The notes: a model not told the origin generated them from the letters alone. A DNA stretch of 64,000 nucleotides from Acidovorax sp. 1608163 (GCF_003669015.1 NZ_CP033069.1:1367001-1431000); one strand, 5' to 3'; shown: positions 22,249 to 30,819, numbered from the stretch's first letter. Made by a program: numbers and translations.

Positions 22249-23330
22249 AAATTGCCCTCGTCACCGATGCATGGCAGCCCCAGGTCAATGGCGTTGTGAC
22301 AACGCTGGTGGAACTGGTGCAGCAACTGGAGTCGCGTGGACACCAGGTGATGGTCATCCATCCAGGGTTGTTTCGCACCCGCCCCTGCCCTGGCTATGCA
22401 GGCATTGATTTGGCGGTACGGCCATTCAAAGTGTTGACTGGCTTGTTGAACGATTACCAGCCCGACGCGATTCACCTGGCCACGGAAGGCCCTCTGGGCT
22501 GGGCTGCTCGCAAATATTGTTTGCGGCACCGCTTGGCGTTCACCACCGCCTTCCACACGCGGTTTCCAGAGATTCTGCACGCGGCGCTGCGTATTCCACT
22601 GGCTTGGGGGTATGCCCTTTTTCGCCATTTTCACCGACCCTCTTCAGGGGTGATGGTGCCGACGCGAGACGTGATGAATATGCTGGCCCAACGTGGCTTT
22701 CGCAACTTGCGCCAGTGGACCCATGGGGTAGACACTCAGGCATTTCAATTTGAAGCCGTCACAAAGCCTTGTCATGTGACAGGGGCATTGTCGCACCCCG
22801 TCAGTCTGTATGTCGGCCGTGTTTCCTACGAGAAAAATATTGAGGCCTTCCTGCAAATGCAGATGCCTGGGACCAAGGTGGTCTGTGGGGTTGGGCCGCT
22901 GGAAGCGGGGCTGAAGGCGCGGTTTCCCCATGTTCGCTGGTTGGGCATTTTGGACAGGCCCACGCTGGCGCAGGTCTATGCAGCGGCCGATGTATTTGTT
23001 TTCCCCAGCCGCTCTGAAACTTTTGGCTTGGTGATGCTGGAAGCCATGGCTTGTGGCACTCCGGTTGCGGCATTTCCTGTCGATGGGCCTGTGGAGGTGC
23101 TGGGTGCGCATGACGGTGCTACAGCCCAGGGCGGTGTGCTGGACGAAGACCTGTTGTCAGCCTGTCAGCAGGCTTTGCGTATCCCTCGGCATGAGGCGCG
23201 TCAGCGTGCCCTGGCATTCACCTGGGGCTCGGCTGCAGATCAGTTTCTCGGCCATCTTGTGCCGGTCAATCGTTTTGTGACACCGCATAAGGTGATGCAA
23301 AAAACTGTCACATCATTGTCATCTGAATAG
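22245..23330 (+). CDS. GT4 glycosyltransferase, Agt-like (diacylglycerol glycosylation)
   Basis: The 361-residue GT-B enzyme starts KIALVTDAWQPQVNGVVTTL, typical of lipid GT4 enzymes, with FHTRFPE in the middle and the C-terminal E-x7-E loop PSRSETFGLVMLEAMACGTP. No membrane helix; it probably acts on the inner face of the inner membrane. Placed directly after a PlcP-like gene, it most likely adds a sugar to diacylglycerol to make phosphorus-free glycolipids. Substrate is inference. The last ~9 codons (TVTSLSSE) coincide with the Pho box of ppk1. Confidence 0.72.
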   Translation: MKIALVTDAWQPQVNGVVTTLVELVQQLESRGHQVMVIHPGLFRTRPCPGYAGIDLAVRPFKVLTGLLNDYQPDAIHLATEGPLGWAARKYCLRHRLAFTTAFHTRFPEILHAALRIPLAWGYALFRHFHRPSSGVMVPTRDVMNMLAQRGFRNLRQWTHGVDTQAFQFEAVTKPCHVTGALSHPVSLYVGRVSYEKNIEAFLQMQMPGTKVVCGVGPLEAGLKARFPHVRWLGILDRPTLAQVYAAADVFVFPSRSETFGLVMLEAMACGTPVAAFPVDGPVEVLGAHDGATAQGGVLDEDLLSACQQALRIPRHEARQRALAFTWGSAADQFLGHLVPVNRFVTPHKVMQKTVTSLSSE

Positions 23331-23338
23331 CAAATACT
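23306..23338 (+). promoter_or_regulatory. Pho box and -10 of the ppk1 promoter
   Basis: Two direct repeats TGTCACA (23306-23312) and TGTCATC (23317-23323) are spaced 4 bp (11-bp period), the standard PhoB site. A -10-like AATACT (23333-23338) lies 9 bp downstream, the arrangement in which PhoB replaces a -35. The site overlaps the end of the glycosyltransferase gene and lies 27 bp before the ppk1 start. Confidence 0.8.
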
Positions 23339-23350
23339 GCGCGTCTGATT

Positions 23351-25531
23351 GTGACTTTGATTGCGCCTCTCATGCTGCCCTTGCCTTTGGACAAACCGCT
23401 GACCGATGCTGTTGTTGAGGGTGCTGAAGAGTCGGGCAGTCCTGACGATTCTGGAGCTTTCCGACGCAAAAGCCCCATGTCTCCTGTTGTGATGCTGGAC
23501 CGTGATCAGAGCATTCTGGCATTCAACGAGCGGGTGTTTGATTGGGCCGCACGCACGGATGTGCCCTTGCTGGAGCGGCTGCGTTACCTGTGCATCGTGT
23601 CATCCAATCTGGATGAGTTTTTTGAGGTGCGGGCCGCGCCACACATCACTGCCGCCAAGAATGGGGACGCCAAGGGCCTCTACAGTGCTGCGTCGCTGGA
23701 GTCCTTGTCCGCAATCGTCCATAACCTGGTGGTGCGCCAGTATGCGTTGTACAACGAGTCCTTGGTCCCCGCGTTTGAGTCGCATGGAATTCGCATCGTC
23801 TCTCACGGGGAGCGCAATGCCGCGCAGCGGCGCTGGGTACAAGACTACTTTGTGAAAGAAGTGCGGCCTTTGCTTATACCGGTGGGACTGGATCCGGCCC
23901 ATCCGTTTCCGCAAGTGGCCAACAAGTCTTTGAATTTCATTGTGCGCTTGCGCGGACCGGATGCCTTTGGTCGTGAGAACGAAGTCGCCATTGTGAAAGT
24001 GCCTCGGGCCTTGCCACGTCTGGTGCGCATGCCCAGCAAGGTGGCCCCGCAAGGCACGTGGTTTGTGAGTCTTTCGAGCATCATCCGCGCCCATCTGCAC
24101 GACCTGTTTCCAGGCCGCGAAGTCACCGAGTTCTCGCAGTTCCGGGTCACCCGGCATTCGGACATGGCGCTGGACGAGGAGGATGTGCGCAATCTGCGGA
24201 CGGCTTTGCGCCAAGGGCTTCAGCAGCGTCACTATGGCCAAGCGGTTCGCTTGGAGGTATCTGCCGGTTGTTCTTCGTTTTTGTCTGAGTTTTTGAGGGC
24301 GCAGTTTGCGCTACCGCCCGCGGCGGTGTACCGGGTTCCGGGGCCCGTCAATCTGGTGCGGTTGACGCAATTGGTGGATCTCGTCAATGACCCCGCTTTG
24401 TTGTTTCCGCCCTGGCGCTCGTCCTGGCCACGGCAGTTGCAGCAGGGGGTCTCTATCCTTGAGCAGGTGCGCCAACGGGACGTGGTGATCCACCAGCCAT
24501 TTGAGAGTTTCGATGGTGTGCTGGCTTTTTTGCGCGAGGCCGTCAACGACCCTCAAGTGCTGGTGATCAAGCAAACGATCTACCGCACCGGGGCTGATTC
24601 AGAGTTGATGGAGTTGCTGACGGAAGCGGTGCGCCGTGGCAAAGAGGTCATGGCGGTTGTGGAGCTGAAAGCCCGCTTTGATGAAGAGGCCAACATCAAC
24701 TGGGCAGAAGCTCTGGAGTCTGTGGGAGCACAGGTGGTGTATGGGGTGGTCGGCCTCAAGACCCACGCAAAGATGCTGCTGGTGACCCGCCGGGAAGGTG
24801 GGCGTTTGCGCCGCTACGGGCACCTTTCCACGGGCAACTACAACGTGCGCACAGCACGCTTGTACACAGACCTCAGCTACCTGACGGCGAATGAGGAAAC
24901 CACTGCAGACATGGATGGCGTTTTCAGCCACCTTGCCAGCCAGAATCGCCCACCTAAGCTGCGCCAGCTGATCTTGGCCCCGTTTCATTTACAGCGCCGC
25001 ATGCAGGAAAAGATTGAACAGGTGGGGCAAGCTGCCAGCCGAGGAGAAGATGCACGCATCGTGCTCAAGATGAACGCCTTGACCGACGAGGCTTTGATCC
25101 GGGCGCTGATCTTGGCCGGGCAGTGCGGGGCGCGCATTGATCTCATTGTGCGCGGCGCGTGCATGTTGGCAGCTCAGGTGCCAGGCGTCACCGACAACAT
25201 CCGGGTGCGCTCGGTGATTGGCCGGTTCTTGGAGCACACGCGGGTGTTTTACTTTCGCAGCAATGGCCAAGAAGACTTGTATCTGTCGAGTGCCGACTGG
25301 ATGAATCGCAACATGATGCGGCGCATTGAGCTGGCTTGGCCGGTGATGGACCCGAAACTGCGCCAGCAAATTGTGGATGAGTGCCTGGTGGCCTATTTGC
25401 ATGACGACCGCGATGCATGGACTTTGGACGCCAATGGGGCGTACCAGCGTGCAAGTCGCCCATCGACAGGACATGGCGCGCAGAACGCCTTGATGGTGCG
25501 CTATGGTGCGGCGGGGCTTCGGTCTGCGTGA
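23351..25531 (+). CDS. ppk1: Polyphosphate kinase 1
   Basis: Ppk1 reversibly polymerises the ATP gamma-phosphate into polyphosphate. The 726-residue protein carries the N-terminal segment SILAFNERVFDWA, SSNLDEFFEVRAAPH, and the phospholipase-D-like catalytic part with KTHAKMLLVTRREGG and the autophosphorylated His491 in RYGHLSTGNYN. It starts at GTG (23351); the first ~35 residues are variable, and an ATG at 23372 is an alternative. A Pho box sits just upstream. sixA follows after 11 bp. Confidence 0.96.
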   Translation: MTLIAPLMLPLPLDKPLTDAVVEGAEESGSPDDSGAFRRKSPMSPVVMLDRDQSILAFNERVFDWAARTDVPLLERLRYLCIVSSNLDEFFEVRAAPHITAAKNGDAKGLYSAASLESLSAIVHNLVVRQYALYNESLVPAFESHGIRIVSHGERNAAQRRWVQDYFVKEVRPLLIPVGLDPAHPFPQVANKSLNFIVRLRGPDAFGRENEVAIVKVPRALPRLVRMPSKVAPQGTWFVSLSSIIRAHLHDLFPGREVTEFSQFRVTRHSDMALDEEDVRNLRTALRQGLQQRHYGQAVRLEVSAGCSSFLSEFLRAQFALPPAAVYRVPGPVNLVRLTQLVDLVNDPALLFPPWRSSWPRQLQQGVSILEQVRQRDVVIHQPFESFDGVLAFLREAVNDPQVLVIKQTIYRTGADSELMELLTEAVRRGKEVMAVVELKARFDEEANINWAEALESVGAQVVYGVVGLKTHAKMLLVTRREGGRLRRYGHLSTGNYNVRTARLYTDLSYLTANEETTADMDGVFSHLASQNRPPKLRQLILAPFHLQRRMQEKIEQVGQAASRGEDARIVLKMNALTDEALIRALILAGQCGARIDLIVRGACMLAAQVPGVTDNIRVRSVIGRFLEHTRVFYFRSNGQEDLYLSSADWMNRNMMRRIELAWPVMDPKLRQQIVDECLVAYLHDDRDAWTLDANGAYQRASRPSTGHGAQNALMVRYGAAGLRSA

Positions 25532-25542
25532 CGGGGGATGAA

Positions 25543-26004
25543 ATGGATTTGATTCTCTGGCGACATGCCGAGGCCGAAGAGGCGGCAGAAGGTGTGGATG
25601 ACTTGGCGCGCTCTTTGACACCGCGCGGTGAAAAGCAGGCGGCCAGAATGGCCGCCTGGCTGGACCGCCAATTGCCTGAAGGGTTGCGTGTGATTGCCAG
25701 CCCGGCGCGCCGAACAGAGCAGACCGCAGCAGCGTTGGGCCGCAAATTCAAAATGCGTGCTGAACTGTCACCAGGCGGCACCGTGCAGGATTTGCTCGAC
25801 TTGGTGCAATGGCCCAACGCCCGGGGCACCATCTTGATTGTGGGGCACCAGCCCATACTGGGGCAGGTGATTGCCCAATTGCTCGGGCTGCAGTCGCCTG
25901 AGTGTGCTGTACGCAAAGGGGCTGTGTGGTGGCTGCGCCAGCGGCAACGCCTGGAACAGAGCCAAACGGTCCTGATGACCGTTCAGTCCCCCGAATACCT
26001 GTGA
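25543..26004 (+). CDS. sixA: SixA-like phosphohistidine phosphatase
   Basis: A 153-residue histidine phosphatase. The catalytic RHG-type motif is LWRHAEAEE at the N-terminus; SPARRTEQTAAAL and ILIVGHQPILGQVIAQLLG with the second His complete the site. SixA in E. coli removes phosphate from His of phosphotransfer proteins. Being 11 bp after ppk1, a role around polyphosphate or its phospho-His enzyme is possible but unproven. Start ATG at 25543 follows GGGGGA. Confidence 0.85.
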   Translation: MDLILWRHAEAEEAAEGVDDLARSLTPRGEKQAARMAAWLDRQLPEGLRVIASPARRTEQTAAALGRKFKMRAELSPGGTVQDLLDLVQWPNARGTILIVGHQPILGQVIAQLLGLQSPECAVRKGAVWWLRQRQRLEQSQTVLMTVQSPEYL

Positions 26005-26025
26005 TGCTGGGCTCAGCCGGTGGGC

Positions 26026-26517
26026 TTACTTGGTGCGAGCCTTGGCGGCTGGCTTTGCCTTGGGGGCAGTCACTGGTTTAGGTTGTGGTGTCTGTGCTTC
26101 TTTGGTTGGGCGCCCGGTTTTGATGGACGGCACGGCCTGCAAGGCGGTGCGCAGCGCGGCATCAGAAAGGCTGGCGAGCAGCTTCAGTCCAGCACGCAGC
26201 AGCTCGCTCTTTTTGACAGGGTGCGAGAGGCCCAGTGCCCGTTGCTTCAGGTTTTCAATCACCAAGTATTCGTCCTTGGGGATGGTGAAACTGTCGCGCA
26301 CCAGCTTGGGCTTTTTGGCCTTGGCTTCCTTGATGGGGCTCGCCTTGCTCGGGGCTGCTTTGGCTTTCGGGGCCGCAGCTACCTTGGCTTTTTCGGTTTT
26401 TGCCTTGGTTGGCGATGCTGGTGCTTTTTTTGCGGGAGTGGCGACTGCTTTGGTGGCTTTTGCCGGTTCTTTTTCAGCAGCAGTGGCGACAGGCGTTGTT
26501 TCTTGGGCGTTGTTCAT
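26026..26517 (-). CDS. Basic Ala/Lys/Pro-rich protein with a ribbon-helix-helix-like core
   Basis: The 163-residue protein has three parts. Residues 1-75 form a low-complexity Lys/Ala/Pro tail like histone H1 (AATPAKKAPASPTKAKTEKAK-type). Residues about 76-120 (VRDSFTIPKDEYLVIENLKQ, then KKSELLRAGLKLLASL) follow the strand-helix-helix plan of Arc/MetJ DNA-binding domains. A second basic tail follows. It is therefore probably a DNA-binding, nucleoid-type or autoregulatory protein; no named family is claimed. I chose ATG at 26517, right after an AAGGAG ribosome-binding site that lies inside a perfect 39-bp palindrome. Lies head-to-tail behind ppx and convergent with sixA. Confidence 0.7.
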   Translation of the reverse strand: MNNAQETTPVATAAEKEPAKATKAVATPAKKAPASPTKAKTEKAKVAAAPKAKAAPSKASPIKEAKAKKPKLVRDSFTIPKDEYLVIENLKQRALGLSHPVKKSELLRAGLKLLASLSDAALRTALQAVPSIKTGRPTKEAQTPQPKPVTAPKAKPAAKARTK

Positions 26518-26523
26518 GTAGCT

Positions 26524-26562
26524 CTCCTTAAACGGTATAAACAGTTTATACCGTTTAAGGAG
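26524..26562 (-). promoter_or_regulatory. Perfect 19-1-19 palindrome, operator-like, over promoter and RBS
   Basis: Arm CTCCTTAAACGGTATAAAC, one central base, then its exact complement. Read on the minus strand it holds a -10-like TATAAA and ends in the AAGGAG ribosome-binding site of the RHH-like gene. A TTGATA -35-like box (26566-26571) lies 15 bp upstream of the TATAAA, inside the ppx stop region. Protein binding here would block both promoter and RBS; autoregulation by the RHH-like product is the obvious guess. Confidence 0.7.
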
Positions 26563-26567
26563 GTGTA

Positions 26568-28046
26568 TCAATCACCCACGATGTGCAAATCCCAAGGTGT
26601 TTTTTGCCAAGCGGTGACTTCTTCCTGCAGCAAGTGGGCCGATTGGGGATAGGCCTTTGACCAAGGCGGTGGGGCTGAGAGTGTGAATACGCCAGGCTGC
26701 GCGTGCAACCGTATGCCTGAGATATCGGGGGCGCGCCGTGCGTGGCACAGCGCTACGGCCAATCGCAGGCACAGCAGCTGCAGCGCAAAGATGGGGTCGG
26801 ACAAATCCGCCTCCAGCTTGCGCACTTTTCCACGTTGCCCCAAGACGAGCACGCTCAGTCGATGCAACTCGGGCAGCGCAAAGCCTGCAGCGTCTGTGTT
26901 GTCGAGGATGTAGGCGCCGTGCCGGTGGTAGTCGCTGTGCGAAATGCGGCAGCCCACCTCGTGCAACTTGGCGGCCCATTCCAGTTTGCGTGCGGCCCGT
27001 TCACTGTCGGGCTGCGCCGCTTGCAAGAAGAGCTTGCAGGCTGTTTCGGCAACACGATCGGCGTGTGGTGTGTCCACGGCAAAGCGCTGCATCAGGGCGT
27101 TCACGGTGTCGGTGCGCAGGTCGGTCTCGGGCTGCTCGCGGTCCAACAGATCGTAGAGGGCACCTTGTCGCAAGGCGCCCTGGGCCACCTGCATCTCGTC
27201 AATATCCAGAAGATCGAACACCGCCCGCAGGATGCTGATCCCGCCGCCAATCACGGCGCGCCGGTCTTCCTTGAGTCCTTCCATTCGAACGCGGTCTGCG
27301 CTTTGGGCTCGCAGCAATTTGTCGCGCAATGCCTCCAGGCCCGAGCGAGTGATGATGCCCCTGGGGCCGCCCATGGCTGCCAGCACATCGCCCACGGCAC
27401 CGGCGGTACCCGATGATCCATACGCCACATCCCACGCGTCTCGGCGAAACACGGCCAGAGCCTCGTCCAGCACGGCTTTGGCGGCGATTTCGGCAGCCAG
27501 AAAGGCCTGGGGGGTGAAGGCGCCATCCGCAAAATAGCGGGACGACCATGCCACGCTGCCCACCCTGAACGAAGCCACGGACTTGGGGGAGAACTGCTGG
27601 CCCAAAATCAGTTCGGTAGAACGCCCCCCAATGTCCACCACCAGCCGGCGTTCATCGGATTGCGGCAGCAGCCGGGCCACCCCTTGGTAGATCAGTCGGG
27701 CTTCTTCAATGCCAGACACCACGTCAATCGGGTATCCCAGCACCTCGCTGCCGCGGGTCAGAAAATCGTCCCGGTTGCGGGCTTCGCGCAGAGTCTGGGT
27801 GGCGACGGCTCGAACATGTTCGCGAGGAAATCCTGCCAGTCGTTCACCAAACCGTGCCAGGCAAGCCCAGCCGCGCTCCAGTGCGTCTTGTGTAAGGTTG
27901 CGGTTGTCGTCCAGCCCGTTGCCTTGGCGCACGGTCTCCTTGAGGTATTCGACTTTGTGGATGTGGCCGTGCTCGAAGCGGCCAATTTCAAGGCGAAAGC
28001 TGTTGGATCCAAGATCCACAGCGGCGAGCAATGTTCCGTTTTGCAT
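26568..28046 (-). CDS. ppx: Exopolyphosphatase (Ppx/GppA family)
   Basis: Ppx removes terminal phosphate from polyphosphate (family members also hydrolyse pppGpp). The 492-residue protein shows the two ASKHA phosphate loops, AAVDLGSNSFRLEIG near the start and VVDIGGRSTELILG, plus IGGGISILRAVFD. The C-terminal HD-like part has KLHEVGCRISHSDYHRHGAYI. ATG at 28046 gives the usual N-terminus (MQNGTLLAAVDLGSNSFR). It is on the opposite strand to ppk1 with sixA and the RHH-like gene between. Confidence 0.94.
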   Translation of the reverse strand: MQNGTLLAAVDLGSNSFRLEIGRFEHGHIHKVEYLKETVRQGNGLDDNRNLTQDALERGWACLARFGERLAGFPREHVRAVATQTLREARNRDDFLTRGSEVLGYPIDVVSGIEEARLIYQGVARLLPQSDERRLVVDIGGRSTELILGQQFSPKSVASFRVGSVAWSSRYFADGAFTPQAFLAAEIAAKAVLDEALAVFRRDAWDVAYGSSGTAGAVGDVLAAMGGPRGIITRSGLEALRDKLLRAQSADRVRMEGLKEDRRAVIGGGISILRAVFDLLDIDEMQVAQGALRQGALYDLLDREQPETDLRTDTVNALMQRFAVDTPHADRVAETACKLFLQAAQPDSERAARKLEWAAKLHEVGCRISHSDYHRHGAYILDNTDAAGFALPELHRLSVLVLGQRGKVRKLEADLSDPIFALQLLCLRLAVALCHARRAPDISGIRLHAQPGVFTLSAPPPWSKAYPQSAHLLQEEVTAWQKTPWDLHIVGD

Positions 28047-28127
28047 GGGGTGGCGCAGTGTGCGCAGTCTCTCTGGCTCTGATCTTGGGCAGCATAGCAT
28101 CTGCCTTGCGCGAATGGCGGCCGGGGC

Positions 28128-29300
28128 TCAGCCCACAATGCGGCCGTCGGATGACAGCATGCTTTGGGTCACAAAGGGCGCCGAGCGTTTCTTGTCTTGA
28201 TAGGAAACAGCCCAGCCACCCACGGTGACGGGCTTGCGTTGCTGGAAGGCCGCCAGCGCATTGGCCCGGGTGATGGGGCCGTTGATTTGTTGCAAGACCT
28301 CGGCGGTGTACTTGGCTGCAATAAAGCCGGCCAACCCCTGGGGCGAAGGGGGCTCGTCGTACAAACGTGCCAGGGCTTCTCGGTATGCGCGGACGATGGG
28401 CAGGCCCGCAGTGACCAGGGGAACGGTCTGTGTGGCGACGATGGACACTTTTTTGGGCAGATTGCCCATCTGGGCCAACACCTGCAAATTCACGTCGGCC
28501 AATGCAATCACGTAGCACTGGCGCCCCGCTGGCAGTTTGAGTTTTTCCACAAACGCGTGCAGTTCGGGGGTGCCTCCCACAAAAAGAACGATGGGCTGCG
28601 TCAGCTGCGCGCCCGCGCTGATGGTTTGCACCTTGACGTTCTGCTCGCGAGCAGCCTGTGCCACTGCGGTTTGCCAAAGGGCCGGGTCATGGCCCGCCGC
28701 ATAGGCGACGGCCAGCTCAGGGACCCCCATGGATGCCAAGGACTTCAACGCATGGGTGACTTGCGCGCGCAAGTCGGCAAAGACATCAAAGACGGTATCG
28801 ACTGCACCTTGGGTTGCCGTGTGGTGCAGCCATGGGGCCACCAAAGGCAGCGGGTTGTTGATGTCCGCACCGGTTTGCAGCTTGGCAAGCCCTTGGGCCG
28901 CGTTGTGCCCTACGCAGCCTGCCAGCGCTGCGCATTGGCTTTGGCGGTGGGCAGTTTGCCAGGCCGCCTGGAGTTGTCCTGGGGTGCCATCGGTTTCCAG
29001 AACCATGTGCTGCACCGGTTTGCCCTGGATGCCACCGCGTGCATTCGTGTCTTGCCACGCGACCCGCGATCCGGTCAGAAAATCTCGGCTCACATCCTGT
29101 TGGGTGGGCGACATGTCCACCACTTGCGCAATCGAAACGGTGCGTGAGCTGTCCCCCTGTGCCCAGGTGGGCTGCCCGGCCGCAACCCATACCCCTATGC
29201 CTGTTGCGCAGCGCAGCCAATCACGTCGCCCCAGCGCGAAGGCGCCAGTGCTCCTGCGCCGGGGAGGCGAGGCTGGGTGGGGCGTGATGTGGGCGAGCAT
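28128..29300 (-). CDS. Periplasmic ligand-binding protein, LivJ/Peripla_BP_6 type
   Basis: A 390-residue binding protein with a twin-arginine-like signal (GRRDWLRCATGIGVWVAAG, cleavage near AQG). A type I periplasmic fold follows: IAQVVDMSPTQQDVSRDFLTGS, NARGGIQGKPV and a second lobe with LAGFIAAKYTAEVLQQI. Such proteins bind amino acids or other small molecules for ABC uptake or sensing. No permease or ATPase is nearby, so it is an orphan; ligand unknown. It is divergent from pstS across 407 bp and lies 81 bp upstream of ppx on the same strand. Confidence 0.75.
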   Translation of the reverse strand: MLAHITPHPASPPRRRSTGAFALGRRDWLRCATGIGVWVAAGQPTWAQGDSSRTVSIAQVVDMSPTQQDVSRDFLTGSRVAWQDTNARGGIQGKPVQHMVLETDGTPGQLQAAWQTAHRQSQCAALAGCVGHNAAQGLAKLQTGADINNPLPLVAPWLHHTATQGAVDTVFDVFADLRAQVTHALKSLASMGVPELAVAYAAGHDPALWQTAVAQAAREQNVKVQTISAGAQLTQPIVLFVGGTPELHAFVEKLKLPAGRQCYVIALADVNLQVLAQMGNLPKKVSIVATQTVPLVTAGLPIVRAYREALARLYDEPPSPQGLAGFIAAKYTAEVLQQINGPITRANALAAFQQRKPVTVGGWAVSYQDKKRSAPFVTQSMLSSDGRIVG

Positions 29301-29707
29301 GGGGGCGAGTGGGGGTGTCGGCGGAGCTCTGGTGCGGTCATGGCTGGTGCTTGTCTCGGGCGGGCAGACCTGCGATGGGTCCTAAATTAGGGCAGCGTCC
29401 ATGCCATCGATGTCTCTTGCGAGGTCGTCGCAGCGCGTAGGCCGGTGGCGGGAGACTAAGGGGGCTTTGTGTCAGTCTTGTGACGGAGTGCCGCAAGAAC
29501 TCCACAAGTCGGTCCGCGTGATGTTGTCGCCTGAGGGGGATAGTCCTGCGCAGTTTTGATGCGGATCGGTAGGGCATCTATGCGCCCACGACTTCCTGAA
29601 AATCGCTCCTTCCGCTGTTGTGACAATCCATTTTTTGTGTCACAACACTGTCATAGAGTGATCCTAGAGTACCGACATCCCAACTTATTCACTCTAGAGG
29701 TCTTTCC
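29301..29707. other. Intergenic region between orphan binding protein and pstS
   Basis: No gene is seen in these 407 bp. The last ~90 bp hold the pst Pho box and promoter. An 8-bp inverted repeat TTGTGACA (29618-29625) / TGTCACAA (29638-29645) overlaps the Pho box. The remainder must carry the promoter of the divergent binding-protein gene, which I cannot place. Confidence 0.6.
29638..29670 (+). promoter_or_regulatory. Pho box and -10 of the pstSCAB-phoU-phoBR promoter
   Basis: Direct repeats TGTCACA (29638-29644) and TGTCATA (29649-29655) with a 4-bp spacer match the PhoB site. A -10-like TAGAGT (29665-29670) lies 9 bp downstream and about 38 bp before the pstS start. Same geometry as the ppk1 site. 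Confidence 0.88.
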
Positions 29708-30748
29708 ATGAAACTGTCTGCGATTCGAGTTCTGGTTGCCGGTGTGGTTGCTGCGGGTGCTTTTTCCAGCGCCATGGCGCAGCAAGAGGCAACTGGCGCG
29801 GGTGCCAGCTTTCCTGCACCCCTGTACTCCAAGTGGGCTGCTGATTACAACAAGGCCACTGGCGTGAAGATCAACTACCAATCCGTTGGCTCCGGAGCTG
29901 GCCTGCGCCAGATCGAAGCCAAGACGGTGGACTTTGGTGCCTCTGACGCCCCGCTCAAGGACGAAGATCTGAGCAAAAAGGGCTTGGTTCAGTTTCCTAC
30001 CGTGATCGGTGGCGTGGTGCCTGTGGTCAATATCAAGGGCATTGCGGCCGGCCAGATCAAGCTCAGCGGCCAAGTGTTGGGTGACATCTACCTGGGCAAA
30101 ATCACCAACTGGAACGATGCCGCCATCAAGGCGCTCAACCCCGGTGTGGCTCTGCCTGATGCCGCCATCGCCCCTGTGCGCCGTGCCGACGGTTCGGGCA
30201 CCAGCTTCATCTTCACCAATTACCTGAGCAAGGTGAATGCTGAGTGGAAGAGCAAGGTGGGTGAGGGCACTGCAGTGAACTGGCCTACCGGTGCAGGTGG
30301 CAAAGGCAACGAAGGCGTGGCTGCTTTTGTGGGCCGTCTGCCTAACTCCATCGGTTACGTGGAGTACGCCTACGTCAAGCAAAACAAGATGACCTACGTG
30401 CAGATGCAAAATGCCGACGGTCAGTTTGTCGCCCCTGACGACTCGGCCTTCAAGGCTGCCGCTGCAGGTGCCGATTGGGCCAAGAGCTTCTACCAAATCT
30501 TGACCAATCAGCCTGGCAAGGAATCCTGGCCCATCACTGGCGCCACCTTCATCCTGATGCAGAAGTCGCAAGACAAGCCTGTGCAGGCTGCTACGTCTCT
30601 GAAGTTCTTTGAATGGGCTTACAAGTCTGGGGACAAGACGGCTGAAGACCTGGACTATGTGCCTATGCCTGACGCTGTGAAGGGTGTCATTCTGAAGTCT
30701 TGGGCGGGTATCCAAGACACGGCTGGTAAGGCGATTGCATACAAGTAA
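29708..30748 (+). CDS. pstS: Phosphate ABC transporter periplasmic binding protein PstS
   Basis: PstS captures phosphate in the periplasm for the PstCAB pump. The 346-residue protein has a signal peptide (cleavage after SSAMA) and the diagnostic start GAGASFPAPLYSKWAADYN. The phosphate-binding segments YQSVGSGAGLRQI, DFGASDAPL and RRADGSGTSFIFTNYL follow. It opens the pst operon behind a Pho box. A 71-bp gap with a strong stem-loop separates it from pstC. Confidence 0.98.
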   Translation: MKLSAIRVLVAGVVAAGAFSSAMAQQEATGAGASFPAPLYSKWAADYNKATGVKINYQSVGSGAGLRQIEAKTVDFGASDAPLKDEDLSKKGLVQFPTVIGGVVPVVNIKGIAAGQIKLSGQVLGDIYLGKITNWNDAAIKALNPGVALPDAAIAPVRRADGSGTSFIFTNYLSKVNAEWKSKVGEGTAVNWPTGAGGKGNEGVAAFVGRLPNSIGYVEYAYVKQNKMTYVQMQNADGQFVAPDDSAFKAAAAGADWAKSFYQILTNQPGKESWPITGATFILMQKSQDKPVQAATSLKFFEWAYKSGDKTAEDLDYVPMPDAVKGVILKSWAGIQDTAGKAIAYK

Positions 30749-30753
30749 GTAGT

Positions 30754-30794
30754 CTGGTGGGGCTGGCTGGCTTGATGGCCTGGCCAGTCCCCAG
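30754..30794 (+). other. Stem-loop between pstS and pstC
   Basis: Imperfect GC-rich inverted repeat CTGGTGGGGCTGGCTGG / CCTGGCCAGTCCCCAG with no T-run. It is placed to protect the pstS mRNA end or reduce read-through, which would give more binding protein than membrane subunits. Confidence 0.55.
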
Positions 30795-30819
30795 ATTGCA
30801 TTTATAGAAGGCTCTTAAC

